From Candidatus Iainarchaeum sp. (lineage in GTDB: Archaea > Iainarchaeota > Iainarchaeia > Iainarchaeales > JAGVWC01): a stretch of 44,095 nt of DNA. The stretch spans positions 64,001 through 108,095 of the forward strand of contig JAGVWC010000008.1 of assembly GCA_018304465.1 (NCBI GenBank), given 5' to 3'. The translations under genes and the position numbers were made by a program. The notes beneath the pieces are model-generated. The model saw only the letters and a list, made by a program, of their open reading frames with translations. It was not told the origin of the DNA and searched no databases. Shown here one piece after another: positions 17,296 through 25,083 of the stretch; the stretch's first letter is position 1, and every line of letters starts with the position of its first letter.

Positions 17296-17392
17296 CGAGC
17301 CTGGGAGGACTCGAACCCCCAATCGCCCGGTTGCTTCTTAGTATATTATATAATCCGAAGCCGGGTACATTATCCGATTATGCTACAGGCCC
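17296..17392 (-). tRNA. tRNA-Arg(UCG) with a 23-nt intron
   Basis: The minus strand folds as a complete cloverleaf: acceptor GGGCCTG/CAGGCTC (one G-U), D stem GCAT/ATGT, anticodon stem CCCGG/CCGGG, T stem GGGGG/CCTCC with T loop TTCGAGT, and discriminator G. The loop CTTCGG plus A gives anticodon TCG. A 23-nt intron (17332-17354) follows position 37. The splice site forms a canonical bulge-helix-bulge: CTTC pairs with GAAG, flanked by the three-base bulges GGA and CAA. CCA is not encoded. The mature tRNA is 74 nt. The 5' end overlaps the end of a homing-endonuclease remnant. Confidence 0.93.
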
Positions 17393-17625
17393 TTATACAA
17401 CGTATTTGGATCGAGTTCATTATTTAATATTTGTTGTCGCTGGGTGAAGGTTGTATTCACTGGACAAAAGCCGTGTTTTTTCCAAACCAAGTAGCGAGAA
17501 TATTTCGAGGAATTCTTGAACCCAATCGAACGCACCCAATTCTCGAGGTTTTGGATCCCCGACAAGCAGAATACATATTTTCGGCTTTCGGTTTGTTTTA
17601 CAATAAAAATACCCAGTAAAACCAT
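17383..17625 (-). pseudogene. C-terminal remnant of a LAGLIDADG-type homing endonuclease
   Basis: 80 codons on the minus strand. SGIQNLENWVRSIGF and RYLVWKKHGFCPVNTT followed by QRQQILNNELDPN are characteristic of the extreme C terminus of archaeal LAGLIDADG endonucleases (the WKK-GFCPP-TT--QR pattern). No LAGLIDADG motif is present in these 80 residues, and none is evident in the 130 bases before them, so only the tail survives. The reading frame ends with a TAG that is part of the tRNA-Arg gene: its last two codons are tRNA acceptor bases 1-6 or so. It is not in the tRNA intron but directly before the tRNA. Confidence 0.6.
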
Positions 17626-17627
17626 TT

Positions 17628-17664
17628 GGAGGCCGTATTGCCAGTAATTTCCCGCAAAAAATCG
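17628..17664 (+). repeat. Intergenic repeated motif, copy A
   Basis: GGAGGCCGTATTGCC followed by AGTAATTTCCCGCAAAAAA. It is nearly the same as copy B at 24052-24088 and partly the same as copy C near 29091-29133. It lies between the homing-endonuclease remnant and the Zn-ribbon gene. Its role is unknown. Confidence 0.4.
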
Positions 17665-17761
17665 TTACTCCAAAAACAGGCTACGAGCGAAATGGGTTTT
17701 TTAATGGTTTTGTTGTGAAAATACGTATTATCCGAATTCTTGAAATTTGGAGGATTTTTAA

Positions 17762-17917
17762 ATGAAAGCCAGTACCACGAGCAACCGAGAAGTCATTGAC
17801 GACTACGTGGAATTTCCATGCCCCAAATGCGGCAAGCAAAAAATCGTGCGAAGCCTGCACGATCGAACCACGGCCAGAACCTATACCTGCCCAACCTGCG
17901 GGTTTGTCGGACCGTAA
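17762..17917 (+). CDS. Zn-ribbon RNA-binding protein (COG2888-like)
   Basis: 51 residues. Two CxxC knuckles (CPKCGKQK and CPTCGFVG) form one zinc ribbon, and the end CPTCGFVGP is characteristic of the archaeal COG2888 family, predicted to act in translation. ATG 17762 is preceded by GGAGGA at the right spacing. The gene lies 52 nt before aEF-1beta on the same strand. This pairing is widely conserved in archaea and supports the call. It probably binds RNA or the ribosome, though no activity can be read from the sequence. Confidence 0.85.
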   Translation: MKASTTSNREVIDDYVEFPCPKCGKQKIVRSLHDRTTARTYTCPTCGFVGP

Positions 17918-17969
17918 CCGCTTTTTTTACTTCGTAAAAAACCCGGGAAAAACAACGAGGAGCATCCAA

Positions 17970-18230
17970 ATGGGAAAAACAATCATTGTATTCAAAGTCA
18001 AATGCGAAGACATGGAAAAACTCGACGAAACCGTTGAAAAAATCAAACAACTCAAAAGCGGCGAAGTCAAGGACGTCAAAAAAATCCCCATCGGTTTTGG
18101 AATCCAGGAAATCAAAATCGCGGTTTTGATTCCGGAAAAACAAGACCAGATATTAGACCAAGTCCAAGACGAAATACGACAAATCCCCAACATCGAAGAC
18201 CTCGAAGTTGAAGCCATGACATTGTTGTAA
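17970..18230 (+). CDS. ef1b: Elongation factor 1-beta (aEF-1B)
   Basis: 86 residues, the compact archaeal form. The alpha-beta core with IPIGFGIQEIKIAVLIPE and the ending NIEDLEVEAMTLL match the family. It is the nucleotide exchange factor that recharges aEF-1alpha with GTP during translation elongation. ATG 17970 is preceded by CGAGGAG. It follows the Zn-ribbon gene and is probably in one transcript with it. A T-rich stretch after the stop (TTCTTTCTTTCC) may end transcription before Rad50. Confidence 0.95.
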   Translation: MGKTIIVFKVKCEDMEKLDETVEKIKQLKSGEVKDVKKIPIGFGIQEIKIAVLIPEKQDQILDQVQDEIRQIPNIEDLEVEAMTLL

Positions 18231-18304
18231 CTTATACATAACTAATTCTTTCTTTCCGTTTTTCCGCTCTCCGTTTAAATCCCTTTTCGTGCTCTTTCTA
18301 TTCC

Positions 18305-21300
18305 ATGATCACGTCCATTCGCATGCATCACTGGCGAAGCCACAAAGACAGCGAGCTTTCATTCGAACGCGGAACCAATGTGATCGTCGGACCCATGGGG
18401 TCTGGCAAGTCCCTTCCATACGGCGAACTTGTACTAGTAAAAAAAAATGGCGCGTGGATAAAAGAGCCCATTGGAAAACTGGTGGAAGAAAGCCTAAATG
18501 CGTCGAAAACTATTCAAACTCTCGGAGAAGATGGGTGTATATCCTTTGAAAACCCTTTGAGTCGCAGTATCCAAACACTGAATCCGGCCACACTTAAAAT
18601 AGAAGAAAAAGAGATTGCCGCCTTCATCAAACACAATGCCCCGCCCAAGCTCCTTAAAATCCGAACCCGCCAAGGAAAACAAATTACAATCACAAAAGAT
18701 CACTCCATGCTTGTTCTATCCGAAGGTGAAGTCTGCCCTGTTCGCGGATCAGATCTAAAAATTGGGACCTTTATCCCCTGCCCAACACGAATGACATTAA
18801 ACTCTACAGAAAACGAACTGTGTAGTCAAGAAATACTGCCAGAATTCAGATCAACAACTTCCATAATGACGGGACTTGCACTAATACAGAACGGTTTTTC
18901 CACTAGACGGGCGTCCGAAACCGTCGGAGTAACAAATTGGACATTAAAAAACTGGCGTAGACGAAAAATGGAACACATCCCCGGATTACTTATTGCCAAG
19001 AACCTAAGCCACGCTATTTCCGAAAAAATTCCGCTTTCGAACGCTTTAGCCCGAATTTGCGGGGCCTATGTATCCGAAGGAATGTGCAAGTTCGACCCTC
19101 AAACAGGAGACTATGTAATTAAAATTACTAATAACGACCAGGCGTTTTTGGACCAAATTAAAAAAGACTGGAAAAACGTTTTCCCCCACGCCCCGATTGG
19201 ACAAACTCAAAATGATCTTGTTATTAATGGAAAAATTGTTAGTGCTCTTTTTCACAGATTGTTCGGCGCAAATGCGGGCACTAAAAAAATCCCGGAATTT
19301 GTTTCACGATTTGATGACGAACAGTTATCTAATTTTCTAAAAATGTACTTTGAAGGCGATGGTTACGTTTCAGCTTCAAAAGTAGAAGTCTCTTGTTCAT
19401 CCAAAAGCAGGCTATTGCTTGATTCGCTTCAAACCAGCATCTCAAGATGGGGAATTATTTCTCGCATACGACCAGTTAAAAGACCGCAAGGCACCTACTA
19501 CGAATTATTTATTTTGCCAAAACACATCCCTATTTTTGCACAACGCGTATCATTTCTAAGTGAACGAAAGCAAACCCAATTATTAGCTCTTGTCAAAGCA
19601 TTGTCCGAACGCAAGCGTTGGAACGGAGTCGACATCGTTCCAAACATTGAAAAAACCCTGAGAAATCTTATCCGCGAATATTCCCTGGGAAAAAGAGAAA
19701 ACCCCGCAATGCGAAAGCTGGCACATCAAATCCAAACCTATTGTACTAAAGAAAAACTAGGGCGCGATAAATTGACACAAATACTTCACAAAATCGTATC
19801 CCAATACCAAACAAAAACATCCGCATTCACAACACTTGAAAAAATACTTCAGGCAGATATCTTCTTTGACGAAATCGTTGAATTGCACGAAATCCCAACA
19901 CCCTCCGAATATGTTTATGACCTTTCTGTAAATGGAACAGAAAACTTTGTCGCAGGACTCGGTAACATACTCACACATAACAGTTCCGTAATGGACTGCA
20001 TTTGCTTCGGATTATTCGGAACATTCCCCAGCCTACAAAGCCGCCGCGTATCCCTCGAAGAAACCATCATGCAAAAACCCTCCGTCGAAGACACCGCCAA
20101 AATCCAGCTTTGCTTTCAACACAACGGTCACGCGTACACCGTCGAGCGCACCGTGTTCAAAACCGGAAAAACAAACCAAGCCAAACTTCTCTGCGACGAA
20201 TCATTGGTCGCCGGCCCAAAACCCACCGAAGTCACCAAAGAAATCGAAAAAATCCTTCAAATCGACTACGACTTGTTCGCGCGCGCGGTGTACAGCGAAC
20301 AAAACCAAATCGATTATTTTCTCCGGTTAACTCCCAAAGAACGCAAAGAAAAATTCGACGAACTCCTTCAAATCCACAAATACGAACACGCCCGACAAAA
20401 CGCGGTGCAACTCACGAACCGATTCAGAAAAAACGTGGCGGACAAACAACGATTCGTTTTAGAACAAAAACAACGGTTTTCCACCGAACGAATCCAGGAA
20501 CTGCAAACCAAAATCACCCAAAAACAAACCGAACACGAAAAACTCAAACAAGAATTCGGTCACGTCACGGAACAATTCAAATCCGCCCAGGAAAAACAAT
20601 CCAGCCTCGAAACCCAAGAACGACAATACCGCGAACTATCCGACCAAATCATCCGGTTATCCACGCAAACCCAATCCATGCAAAAAGAAATCGAAGCCAT
20701 CCAAACAACGGTCATTTCGCGCCCAAAAAACGAACTGGAATCCGACATCAAAACCCTTGAAACCACGCAAACCGATCAAGCGACCCGGGAAAAAATGCTT
20801 TCCGAAGAACTCAAAGGACTCCAAAACCGACTGCTCGCCTTCACCGAAAACATCGGAACCTACAAAGCCATGCAAAAACACGAAACCGACGCCTTGACCA
20901 AAATCTTTTCCATCGACGGCAAATGCCCCACGTGCAAAAAACCCATGGCCGAACACGACAAAGAACAACTGCAAAAAGAAACCGAACAACTACAAATCGA
21001 AATCACGGCCAAAATTCATCTCGAACAGCAAAAACAAGAAGAAACCAAAAGCGTCCAAACCGAACTGGAAAAAAGAAAAACCGAAATCCAAACCAGCCAA
21101 AAGAAAAACGCCGAACAATTATTCACCTTAAAAAAACAAGTGGCCGATCACCAGCAATTAACCCAATTGGAAACCAAAAAACAAGAATGCGAAACCGCGC
21201 TTTTGGCCGCCAAAGAAAAACAATCCAAAAACACGTTCGATGAAAAACAACTCAAAACCCAGCGCGAACAAACCAGCGAACTCAAAGCCAAAAACTATTC

Positions 21301-21952
21301 CCTGCAAAAAGAAATCCAAAGCAACCAAGAACTCGTCCACGAAATGCAACGCCAGCTCGAAGAACTGCACCGATTACAAACCCAAATCGAACAAATCGAA
21401 GCCGAAACCCGACACCAAGAACACCTCGTTGAAAAACTCCAGATTTTCACGAACTGTCTTTCGGCCACCCAAACCCAATTACGCGAACACTTAATCGACG
21501 CCATCAACCAAGCCATGAACGACATCTGGAAACGCGTCTACCCCTACAAGGATTTTGAAACCTGCCGAATGATCATCCAGGAAGGAAGCTACGAACTCAT
21601 GGTAAAAACCCAAAACGGAGAATGGATGCGCGTCGAAGGAATGCTATCCGGCGGCGAACGAAGCGCGGCCGCAATCTGCATCCGACTCGCATTCGCCCTG
21701 GTATTGACGCAAAACCTCGGATGGATCATTCTCGACGAACCCACGCACAACCTGGACCAAGCCGGAGTCCGCGAATTATCCGGAATGCTGCGCGGCCACT
21801 TGCCCGACCTGGTCGAACAAGTATTCGTCATCACGCACGACAAAGAAATGGAAAAAGCCGCCACCGCCACGTTGCACCGGATTGACCGGAACAAAGACGC
21901 GGACGGCGTCAGCACGCCAAGCAAAATAGAAATAATCCGAATCGAAGAATAA
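18305..21952 (+). CDS. rad50: DNA double-strand break repair ATPase Rad50, interrupted by an intein
   Basis: 1215 residues as encoded. Removing the intein (residues 36-559) leaves about 691, shorter than the usual 850-900 because the coiled coil is short. The N-terminal Walker A is GPMGSGK then, after the intein, SSVMDCICFGLFG. It has the Q-loop SEQNQIDYF, a long coiled coil, a zinc hook CPTC (Cys874, Cys877), the signature LSGGERSAAA, Walker B WIILDEPTHNLD and a terminal His (VITHD). Rad50 forms the end-tethering ATPase of the Mre11-Rad50 complex. No mre11 is next to it, unlike the common mre11-rad50-herA-nurA cluster. A TATA-like TTTAAATC lies about 25 nt upstream. Confidence 0.95.
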   Translation: MITSIRMHHWRSHKDSELSFERGTNVIVGPMGSGKSLPYGELVLVKKNGAWIKEPIGKLVEESLNASKTIQTLGEDGCISFENPLSRSIQTLNPATLKIEEKEIAAFIKHNAPPKLLKIRTRQGKQITITKDHSMLVLSEGEVCPVRGSDLKIGTFIPCPTRMTLNSTENELCSQEILPEFRSTTSIMTGLALIQNGFSTRRASETVGVTNWTLKNWRRRKMEHIPGLLIAKNLSHAISEKIPLSNALARICGAYVSEGMCKFDPQTGDYVIKITNNDQAFLDQIKKDWKNVFPHAPIGQTQNDLVINGKIVSALFHRLFGANAGTKKIPEFVSRFDDEQLSNFLKMYFEGDGYVSASKVEVSCSSKSRLLLDSLQTSISRWGIISRIRPVKRPQGTYYELFILPKHIPIFAQRVSFLSERKQTQLLALVKALSERKRWNGVDIVPNIEKTLRNLIREYSLGKRENPAMRKLAHQIQTYCTKEKLGRDKLTQILHKIVSQYQTKTSAFTTLEKILQADIFFDEIVELHEIPTPSEYVYDLSVNGTENFVAGLGNILTHNSSVMDCICFGLFGTFPSLQSRRVSLEETIMQKPSVEDTAKIQLCFQHNGHAYTVERTVFKTGKTNQAKLLCDESLVAGPKPTEVTKEIEKILQIDYDLFARAVYSEQNQIDYFLRLTPKERKEKFDELLQIHKYEHARQNAVQLTNRFRKNVADKQRFVLEQKQRFSTERIQELQTKITQKQTEHEKLKQEFGHVTEQFKSAQEKQSSLETQERQYRELSDQIIRLSTQTQSMQKEIEAIQTTVISRPKNELESDIKTLETTQTDQATREKMLSEELKGLQNRLLAFTENIGTYKAMQKHETDALTKIFSIDGKCPTCKKPMAEHDKEQLQKETEQLQIEITAKIHLEQQKQEETKSVQTELEKRKTEIQTSQKKNAEQLFTLKKQVADHQQLTQLETKKQECETALLAAKEKQSKNTFDEKQLKTQREQTSELKAKNYSLQKEIQSNQELVHEMQRQLEELHRLQTQIEQIEAETRHQEHLVEKLQIFTNCLSATQTQLREHLIDAINQAMNDIWKRVYPYKDFETCRMIIQEGSYELMVKTQNGEWMRVEGMLSGGERSAAAICIRLAFALVLTQNLGWIILDEPTHNLDQAGVRELSGMLRGHLPDLVEQVFVITHDKEMEKAATATLHRIDRNKDADGVSTPSKIEIIRIEE
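18410..19981 (+). mobile_element. Rad50 intein with LAGLIDADG endonuclease domain (524 aa)
   Basis: It starts at Ser36 (SLPYGELVLVKK, block A). Block B is TITKDHSMLVL with its TxxH. A helix-turn-helix-like piece (FSTRRASETVGVTNWTLK) comes next, then two endonuclease motifs, ARICGAYVSEG and LKMYFEGDG. Block F is YVYDLSVNGTENFVA, and it ends in THN with Ser as the first C-extein residue. The insertion splits Walker A between Lys and Ser. Both dodecapeptide motifs keep an acidic residue, so homing activity is possible. Its base composition is more A/T-rich and less strand-biased than the flanking rad50 exteins, suggesting recent acquisition. Confidence 0.93.
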
Positions 21953-21969
21953 AAAAAAGAAAAACGAAT

Positions 21970-22167
21970 TTAGCTTGACGCCGCTTTTCGTTTTCTTTGC
22001 CGGGTAATATATCCGAGCAAAATATTCCGATTGACTTTGGTGAGCGGGATTTTTAATTCGTTAAAAACTTCCTTGTTTTTTTCAAAATCAACGCTGAACT
22101 TGTCATCGAACTGGGAAAGCAAAAATTCGGCTTTCGATTTCAAACCTTTCGGAACCGCCTTGCCCAT
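21970..22167 (-). CDS. rps17e: Ribosomal protein eS17
   Basis: 65 residues, the archaeal length. MGKAVPKGLKSKAEFLL, DDKFSVDFEKNKEVFNEL and the ending RNILLGYITRQRKRK match eS17, a small-subunit protein found only in archaea and eukaryotes. Its ATG directly follows the stop of rpoK, so the two genes form an operon with no gap. It converges with rad50, 17 nt away. Confidence 0.92.
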   Translation of the reverse strand: MGKAVPKGLKSKAEFLLSQFDDKFSVDFEKNKEVFNELKIPLTKVNRNILLGYITRQRKRKAASS

Positions 22168-22374
22168 TCATTCACCTTCCGCTTCCAATTCCGATTCCAC
22201 GTATCGACGATGCGAAACCGTCAAAGGAATCGTTTTTTGATGCAATTCTTTTTCGGCAACGTCGATAACGGAAACTACATTACCGGGCTTCACGAACGCC
22301 GGTGCGCCCAACGCCAACTGCAAGGCACGCGCACTGATCAATCGGGTCTCTTCAAAACGGGTTAACTTATCCAT
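22168..22374 (-). CDS. rpoK: RNA polymerase subunit K (Rpb6/omega homologue)
   Basis: 68 residues from ATG 22374; longer versions add a hydrophobic leader that does not belong to the family. LTRFEETRLISARALQLALGAPAFV and the later IPLTVSHRRY are the hallmark RpoK segments. It is a small assembly subunit of archaeal RNA polymerase, equivalent to bacterial omega. A GTGGAG site lies upstream and a TATA-like GTGTATATTC about 25-35 nt upstream. It forms a two-gene operon with eS17. Confidence 0.95.
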   Translation of the reverse strand: MDKLTRFEETRLISARALQLALGAPAFVKPGNVVSVIDVAEKELHQKTIPLTVSHRRYVESELEAEGE

Positions 22375-22488
22375 AATTACAAACTCCACAAAAGTCGAAG
22401 AATATACACTAATAACCAGAAGAAAAATTTTAAAAGGAAACCGAAAAACCAAAAACTCCAATAAACCCTCAAAAAGCCTTAAAATGCG

Positions 22489-24015
22489 TTAAACCGACCA
22501 AAAATGCCAACCCCGCACCAAAGGAGAAGGAATATTATGGGCCTTGGAAAACTCTTTGGCCAACCCAAAACCGCTGGAACCCTGGACGAAAACCGAAGAA
22601 CCCGACAACGGAGAAACCACTTTGTGACCCCGCTTGGAATTGAATTCGAAAAACTTGTCAAGCGCCACCAAACGCACGGATTCCAACGTTTCTCCCAAAG
22701 ACAAGGAAAAAAACCCGGAATTCGAATCCATCAAATGCAACACGAGAAGCGGCGGAAACTCAGCCAACAAACCCGCAACGTCTTTATCAAAAAAATGCGC
22801 AGGAGAACTCCCAAGCAAGTGGAATCCCCGCAAATTATGCGAAGACAACGCTTTGGATTCCTGCAACCGAATTTTTTCTTCCGCCACCAGTTTGCGACGA
22901 TTCAAATCCGAAAATGCATGGGACAAAAACGATTCACGCAAACGACAAAACCAATGCGGCGACGACAATCCCACCCACACCGCGTCACCGGCGGCTTCCA
23001 GTTTATGAGCGTCCGCCATCGGCACTTCCACGATTTCGCCTTCCGAAAAAGGACCAATCGGCGGAAAAACGTAACCGAATTCCTGCCGGCGCTGTTCGCG
23101 GCTTTGCTTATTCGGATGGAAAAGATGAAACGACTGTGAAAACGAAGGAAACGCGGACTCGAAAAAAAATCCGTCAGAAAGCATTCGAACGCGCACCAGG
23201 GAATGCGGCAACAAATTTGAAGCCGCGGCGTTTGGCGGAGCACAACAAGGGCAATCCAATGTTTCAAAACCCAAATTGTAAAATTGCTTGGTGGACAACT
23301 GCGAAACGGTTTTGGAAAAATCAAACTCCGCCGTGTTTTCGAACACGTGCAAGGGAAGCTTTCGCTCCACAAAAGGCCGGATCACGACGGATTTGTGGCG
23401 CTCGGGCAAACGCGACGCCTCAAAAAACAAGTTCTCCAAAAACAATTCTCTTCGGTCAAAATCGGTCTTTGGCAACTGCTCCAAAGAAACCCGCAAAAGA
23501 TTCGAATAAAAAATCGCGGAACAAATCGTCTTGGCCGCCCCTTCGTCTTCGGAAAGCAATTCGCGCAATTCCACGTGCAGATTATTGGACAAAAAACCAA
23601 AACTCGTAAACGGCAGTGAAAACTCCTGCAAGCGACGCGGTTCGTTGGATTCGAACGAAAACTGGTCAAAAAAACTCCACTTGTTCAAGATCAAAAACTG
23701 ACGCACCGGCGAAAGCAACAATACGCGGCTGTCCAAAGAATCCTCCAAGGAACGCTTGAGCTTTTCAAGCAGCGAAAACGACGGAGAAACGATTTTGGTG
23801 GCGGACCCCACATCCTCAAACCAGATCAATCGGCGCTCGGAAGACGCGACCAGCAATTCCACGTCGCTTTGCGAGGCGTCGGTTAACAGAAACGGGAAAA
23901 ACTTGAATTTTTGCGTGGTTTTTTCCGCGCCATTCTCGAATTCCGCCACGATCAAACGGTCTTCCTCTACATAATGTACTCGTGTGAGGAATCTAACCAG
24001 ACTATTGGGAGTCAT
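22489..24015 (-). CDS. Unknown protein, possibly a degenerate family-B DNA polymerase N-terminal region
   Basis: 508 residues from ATG 24015 (a TTG two codons earlier is possible). The N-terminal 150 residues show a pattern like the N-terminal domain of archaeal PolB: a beta-rich start, then LLSPVRQFLILNKWSFFDQF and RRLQEFSLPF, which can be laid on the PolB sequence P-xQYLxxxGKxLFxGMxFxxLxRLQxDIET. The catalytic DxE of the exonuclease is absent. No polymerase motif A (DxxSLYPS) or C (YxDTD) is seen. A CPCC cluster lies in the middle. This is by-eye and weak; it may be an unrelated archaeal family. A TATA-like TTTAAAAG lies upstream. Confidence 0.5.
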   Translation of the reverse strand: MTPNSLVRFLTRVHYVEEDRLIVAEFENGAEKTTQKFKFFPFLLTDASQSDVELLVASSERRLIWFEDVGSATKIVSPSFSLLEKLKRSLEDSLDSRVLLLSPVRQFLILNKWSFFDQFSFESNEPRRLQEFSLPFTSFGFLSNNLHVELRELLSEDEGAAKTICSAIFYSNLLRVSLEQLPKTDFDRRELFLENLFFEASRLPERHKSVVIRPFVERKLPLHVFENTAEFDFSKTVSQLSTKQFYNLGFETLDCPCCAPPNAAASNLLPHSLVRVRMLSDGFFFESAFPSFSQSFHLFHPNKQSREQRRQEFGYVFPPIGPFSEGEIVEVPMADAHKLEAAGDAVWVGLSSPHWFCRLRESFLSHAFSDLNRRKLVAEEKIRLQESKALSSHNLRGFHLLGSSPAHFFDKDVAGLLAEFPPLLVLHLMDSNSGFFSLSLGETLESVRLVALDKFFEFNSKRGHKVVSPLSGSSVFVQGSSGFGLAKEFSKAHNIPSPLVRGWHFWSV

Positions 24016-24051
24016 AGGCAATAGAATCCTTTGAGGCGCTTTTAAACTCGG

Positions 24052-24088
24052 GGAGGCCCGTCATTGCCGGTGATTCGCCGCAGAAAAG
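24052..24088 (+). repeat. Intergenic repeated motif, copy B
   Basis: GGAGGCCCGTCATTGCC followed by GGTGATTCGCCGCAGAAAA. It matches copy A at 17628-17664 at most positions. It lies between two divergent genes. Confidence 0.4.
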
Positions 24089-24125
24089 GGGAAAAGGATT
24101 TATTCTGTGCAGGTATTTATCTGTA

Positions 24126-25082
24126 ATGCCCCGAAAAATGCTTTTGAGCAATCGACAGCTTCACGCCATCCAAAAAATCGGACTTGCGCCGCTGACCTCG
24201 GTGAATGACTTTGCAAAAAGATTCGGCATCCCCCAAGGCCGATTGCAGACGATGACGATTGGTCGAAAAAAATCATTGTCGTTGGAACACAAACGCACGT
24301 TAACCCGGCGGTTCCGCTCACAGGACAAAAGACATCTTTTGGAACACCCTAAGCTTTGGGCGCTTGGCCGCATTGAGAACCTCGCCCCCACCCACACTAA
24401 CAAAGAAATTACGCGCATTTTAGCGAGCGAAGCACGACAGCGGAATACCCAGAAACCGCAGCAACAGTATACCGCTCCCACCGAGGACACGATTAGAAAC
24501 TACGTCCATCGATTCGAATTGCGCACTCCTGATGAACACTACCAGGCGCTATCCCGGGCGCACCGAAAACGGAGTCCGAATCTCCTCAGTTCCCAAGCCC
24601 GAAGACGCCTCGTTGAAATCGGAAACATATACCTGGCCGAAAGAATAACCAGACCACCGAAAGGGATGGACTTGGACGAACTACTGCAAGAACTGAACAA
24701 GCGTCTTGTGGACGAAGCAATTTATTTCGACCCCAAAAGAACCAACCTGCCGCTCGAAACCGCATGGATTCATTTCATAGAAAAAACCCGAAAAAACTTT
24801 GTCGTCGACGTCCTGCGAAGACACGGTCCCGTGACAAGAGGCGGAAACCAACGGCGGCCCAGACCGGCGCCAAACTATTCGAAATCCATGCGTGTTCTGC
24901 GCAAACCCGCAGCACTGCCCGAAATCCGTTTTCGAGAGCCTCTCACAACCCAAGAACGCAAAGTATTCGACCTGCTCTTGGATGGATTCCTTCAGAAAGA
25001 AATCGCCAAAAAACTCGGGCTTGGTCCCTCTCGCATCAGCAAGATTGTACGGTCTTTACGCGAAAACATTCGCGTAGAATAA
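24126..25082 (+). CDS. Sigma-70-like multi-HTH DNA-binding protein
   Basis: 318 residues, basic. The N-terminal 150 residues hold at least two HTH-like units (SVNDFAKRFGIPQGRLQTM; NKEITRILASE with TEDTIRNYVHRF). Residues about 181-245 resemble sigma-70 region 2: DLDELLQELNKRLVDEA, FDPKR, then FVVDVLRRHGPVTRGGN. Residues 273-318 are a region 4-type HTH: LTTQERKVFDLLLDGFLQ, EIAKKLGLGPSRISKIVRSL. Archaea initiate with TBP and TFB, so a sigma-like layout is unexpected. It may come from a bacterium or virus, or may be a different HTH family. A TATA-like TTTATTC lies about 25 nt upstream. It converges with herA, 1 nt apart. Confidence 0.55.
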   Translation: MPRKMLLSNRQLHAIQKIGLAPLTSVNDFAKRFGIPQGRLQTMTIGRKKSLSLEHKRTLTRRFRSQDKRHLLEHPKLWALGRIENLAPTHTNKEITRILASEARQRNTQKPQQQYTAPTEDTIRNYVHRFELRTPDEHYQALSRAHRKRSPNLLSSQARRRLVEIGNIYLAERITRPPKGMDLDELLQELNKRLVDEAIYFDPKRTNLPLETAWIHFIEKTRKNFVVDVLRRHGPVTRGGNQRRPRPAPNYSKSMRVLRKPAALPEIRFREPLTTQERKVFDLLLDGFLQKEIAKKLGLGPSRISKIVRSLRENIRVE

Positions 25083-25083
25083 G

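Noticed and set aside
18410..19981. A free-standing homing endonuclease gene
   Set aside because: The frame is continuous with Rad50 on both sides and carries splicing blocks, so it is an intein.
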